From assembly GCF_000344175.1 (NCBI RefSeq), contig NZ_ALWW01000025.1, positions 1-42,033 of the forward strand: a DNA stretch of 42,033 nt, written 5' to 3'. Below, in pieces: positions 40,137-42,033 of the stretch. The notes under the pieces were generated by a model, which saw only the letters and a program-made list of their open reading frames with translations, was not told the origin of the DNA and did not search any database. Position 1 is the first letter of the stretch; every line of letters starts with the position of its first letter. The stretch comes from Listeria fleischmannii subsp. fleischmannii LU2006-1 (GTDB taxonomy: Bacteria; Bacillota; Bacilli; Lactobacillales; Listeriaceae). The translations under genes and the position numbers were made by a program.

Positions 40137-42033
40137 TTATTTTTCTGCATTTTCAATTCGTTCTTTAGTCCGTTTTTTATCCCGCTCAAGAATAGGCTTT
40201 AAATATTTGCCAGTATACGATTTTTTCGAACGGGCGACTTTTTCAGGGGTACCTGTCGCGATAATTTGACCGCCACCGTCGCCACCCTCTGGCCCAAGAT
40301 CGATTAAATAGTCCGCTTGTTTAATGACATCTAAATTATGTTCGATGACTAAAACGGTGTCGCCATTATCATCAACTAAACGTTGCAACACTTTAAGAAG
40401 GCGACTAATATCATCCGCATGTAAACCAGTTGTCGGCTCATCTAAAATATAAAATGATTTACCGTTACTGCGTTTATGGAGCTCAGAGGCGAGTTTAACC
40501 CGCTGTGCTTCACCACCAGATAAAGTAGTGGCCGGCTGTCCAAGACGAATGTAACCTAGGCCGACATCGACAATGGTTTGTAACTTGCGCGCAATTTTAG
40601 GTTGATTTTTAAAGAAATCGAGCCCTTCTTCGACCGTCATTTCTAAAACTTCCGCAATATTTTTTCCTTTGTAGCGAATATCTAAGGTTTCGCCGTTATA
40701 ACGTTTCCCGCCGCAAACCTCACACGGAACATACACATCTGGTAAAAAGTGCATTTCAATTTTAATAATTCCGTCGCCTTTACATGCCTCACAACGTCCA
40801 CCTTTTACATTAAAGCTAAATCGTCCTTTTTTATAACCACGAACTTTCGCTTCATTGGTGGAAGCGAATAAGTCACGAATGTCATCAAATGCTCCTGTAT
40901 ACGTTGCCGGATTAGACCGTGGCGTCCTCCCGATAGGCGATTGATCGATATCAATAATTTTTTCTAAATGCTCCGTGCCTTTAATTTCTTTATGCGCGCC
41001 TGGTTTTGCACTAGCGCGATTTAATTTGCGTGATAACGCTTTTCGAAGTACTTCATTCACTAGGGAGCTTTTTCCAGAACCTGAAACGCCTGTCACACAT
41101 GTGAAAGTACCGAGTGGGATTTCTGCATTGACATTTTTTAAATTATTCGCTTTAGCCCCAATAATTTCGAGTTTGTTACCATTTCCGTCTCGGCGTGAAG
41201 TTGGTACTGGAATGAATTTTTTCCCAGAAAGGTATTGACCGGTTATAGAATTTTTATCTTGTGCCACTTCTTTTGGTGTTCCGGCTGCCACAATTTGGCC
41301 TCCATGTTCTCCTGCACCTGGCCCGATATCAATTAAATAATCTGCCGCCATCATGGTATCTTCATCGTGTTCAACGACAATGAGTGTATTTCCGATATCC
41401 CGCATATTTTGTAGCGTCTCAACTAAGCGGTCATTATCACGCTGATGTAAACCGATGGATGGCTCATCTAAAATATAAAGCACACCGGTTAAACGCGAGC
41501 CAATTTGTGTAGCTAATCGAATTCGCTGTGCCTCACCGCCTGAAAGTGTTCCGGCAGCACGACTAAGGGTTAAATAATTGAGGCCTACGTTATTTAAAAA
41601 CCCTAAGCGACTTCGTACCTCTTTTAAAATGGGCGCCGCAATTTGGCTTTCTTTTTCGGAAAGAGAGAGGGCTTCAAAAAACGCTAATCCTTCCGTGACC
41701 GAATAATTACTAATTTCGCCTAAATGCTTATCGGCAATCTTCACTGCTCGCGCTTCTTCTTTTAGACGGTATCCATGGCAAGTCGGGCACGGGAGATCTG
41801 TCATGTATTGTGCCATTTGTTCCCGCGTAAAGTCCGAATTTGTCTCGCGGTAACGTCTTTCTACATTTGGTAAAATGCCTTCAAAACGCATCCATGTTTC
41901 TCGCGTCATTCCAAAATCATTTTGATATTTAAAGAAAAATTCTTGTTCTCCGGATCCATTTAAAATAATATCTTGCTCTTCTTTGGATAGTTTTTCAAAT
42001 GGTTTTGTCATATCAATCCCAAATTCCTCACAT
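40137..42033 (-). CDS. uvrA: Excinuclease ABC subunit A, 5' end outside window
   Basis: ABC-type ATPase that detects DNA lesions with UvrB for nucleotide excision repair. About 632 C-terminal residues of an expected 950 or so are here; the frame is open to the right edge (last visible codons encode CEEFGID). It has CPTCHGYRL, the first ABC signature [17 protein letters not shown] with [13 protein letters not shown], Walker [10 protein letters not shown], the zinc finger CEACKGDG...CEVC, and the second signature [15 protein letters not shown] with [12 protein letters not shown]. uvrB would normally lie upstream, outside the window. Confidence 0.97.
   Translation of the reverse strand, partial: CEEFGIDMTKPFEKLSKEEQDIILNGSGEQEFFFKYQNDFGMTRETWMRFEGILPNVERRYRETNSDFTREQMAQYMTDLPCPTCHGYRLKEEARAVKIADKHLGEISNYSVTEGLAFFEALSLSEKESQIAAPILKEVRSRLGFLNNVGLNYLTLSRAAGTLSGGEAQRIRLATQIGSRLTGVLYILDEPSIGLHQRDNDRLVETLQNMRDIGNTLIVVEHDEDTMMAADYLIDIGPGAGEHGGQIVAAGTPKEVAQDKNSITGQYLSGKKFIPVPTSRRDGNGNKLEIIGAKANNLKNVNAEIPLGTFTCVTGVSGSGKSSLVNEVLRKALSRKLNRASAKPGAHKEIKGTEHLEKIIDIDQSPIGRTPRSNPATYTGAFDDIRDLFASTNEAKVRGYKKGRFSFNVKGGRCEACKGDGIIKIEMHFLPDVYVPCEVCGGKRYNGETLDIRYKGKNIAEVLEMTVEEGLDFFKNQPKIARKLQTIVDVGLGYIRLGQPATTLSGGEAQRVKLASELHKRSNGKSFYILDEPTTGLHADDISRLLKVLQRLVDDNGDTVLVIEHNLDVIKQADYLIDLGPEGGDGGGQIIATGTPEKVARSKKSYTGKYLKPILERDKKRTKERIENAEK

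Overview
The window is a low-GC Firmicute chromosome segment. Protein sequences and gene order (cggR-gap-pgk-tpiA-gpmI-eno, rpoN, clpP, rapZ-yvcK-whiA, galE, trxB, ppaX-lgt, hprK, the yvlB/pspC group, uvrA) fit Listeria sensu stricto. From memory this is roughly the lmo2455-lmo2488 stretch of L. monocytogenes. RapZ and other proteins differ enough from the L. monocytogenes versions I remember that a sister species is likely, but I cannot name it from sequence alone.

Layout. Bases 1-2669: 5' part of a large surface protein with 165-residue Ig-like repeats, running off the left edge. Bases 3.0-10.7 kb: the CggR-controlled glycolytic operon on the minus strand, with promoter, CggR operator and a structured leader before eno. 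Bases 10.8-13.7 kb: sigma-54, a membrane dipeptidase and a small overlapping partner. Bases 13.7-15.4 kb: a small SOS-controlled YolD-like gene and a pair of uncharacterised exported proteins. Bases 15.7-16.6 kb: tRNA-Arg(CCG) and divergent clpP with a CtsR box. Bases 16.6-22.3 kb: a maltose/alpha-glucoside PTS locus (glvR, malP, 6-phospho-alpha-glucosidase, a membrane protein, an MFS carrier) in which three of five genes carry frameshifts at runs of 7-8 A/T. Bases 22.5-26.4 kb: rapZ-yvcK-whiA-namA. Bases 26.7-30.6 kb: pgcA and galE-galM, with galM broken near its 3' end. Bases 31-36.6 kb: trxB, a TPR protein, an acetyltransferase, ppaX, lgt and hprK. Bases 36.8-40 kb: a four-gene envelope-stress operon (yvlB, a PspC-DUF4097 fusion, pspC, yvlD). 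Bases 40.1-42 kb: the C-terminal two thirds of uvrA.

How the genes connect. Most of the window is central carbon flow and its control: the glycolytic operon with its repressor CggR, HPr kinase (catabolite repression), YvcK and RapZ, PgcA and GalE (nucleotide sugars for the wall), and a catabolite-controlled maltose PTS locus. Envelope genes (Lgt, the yvlB group, the surface protein) and stress genes (ClpP, TrxB, UvrA, the LexA-box gene) make up the rest.

I found no complete unknown multi-gene system, CRISPR array, prophage or insertion sequence. The most interesting points are the orphan SOS-controlled yolD-like gene whose LexA box lies inside its promoter, the clustered homopolymer frameshifts in the maltose locus, the truncated galM lacking its catalytic Glu, a compound palindromic element between glvR and namA, tandem hairpins sharing a loop motif before eno, and the repetitive surface protein beside eno.
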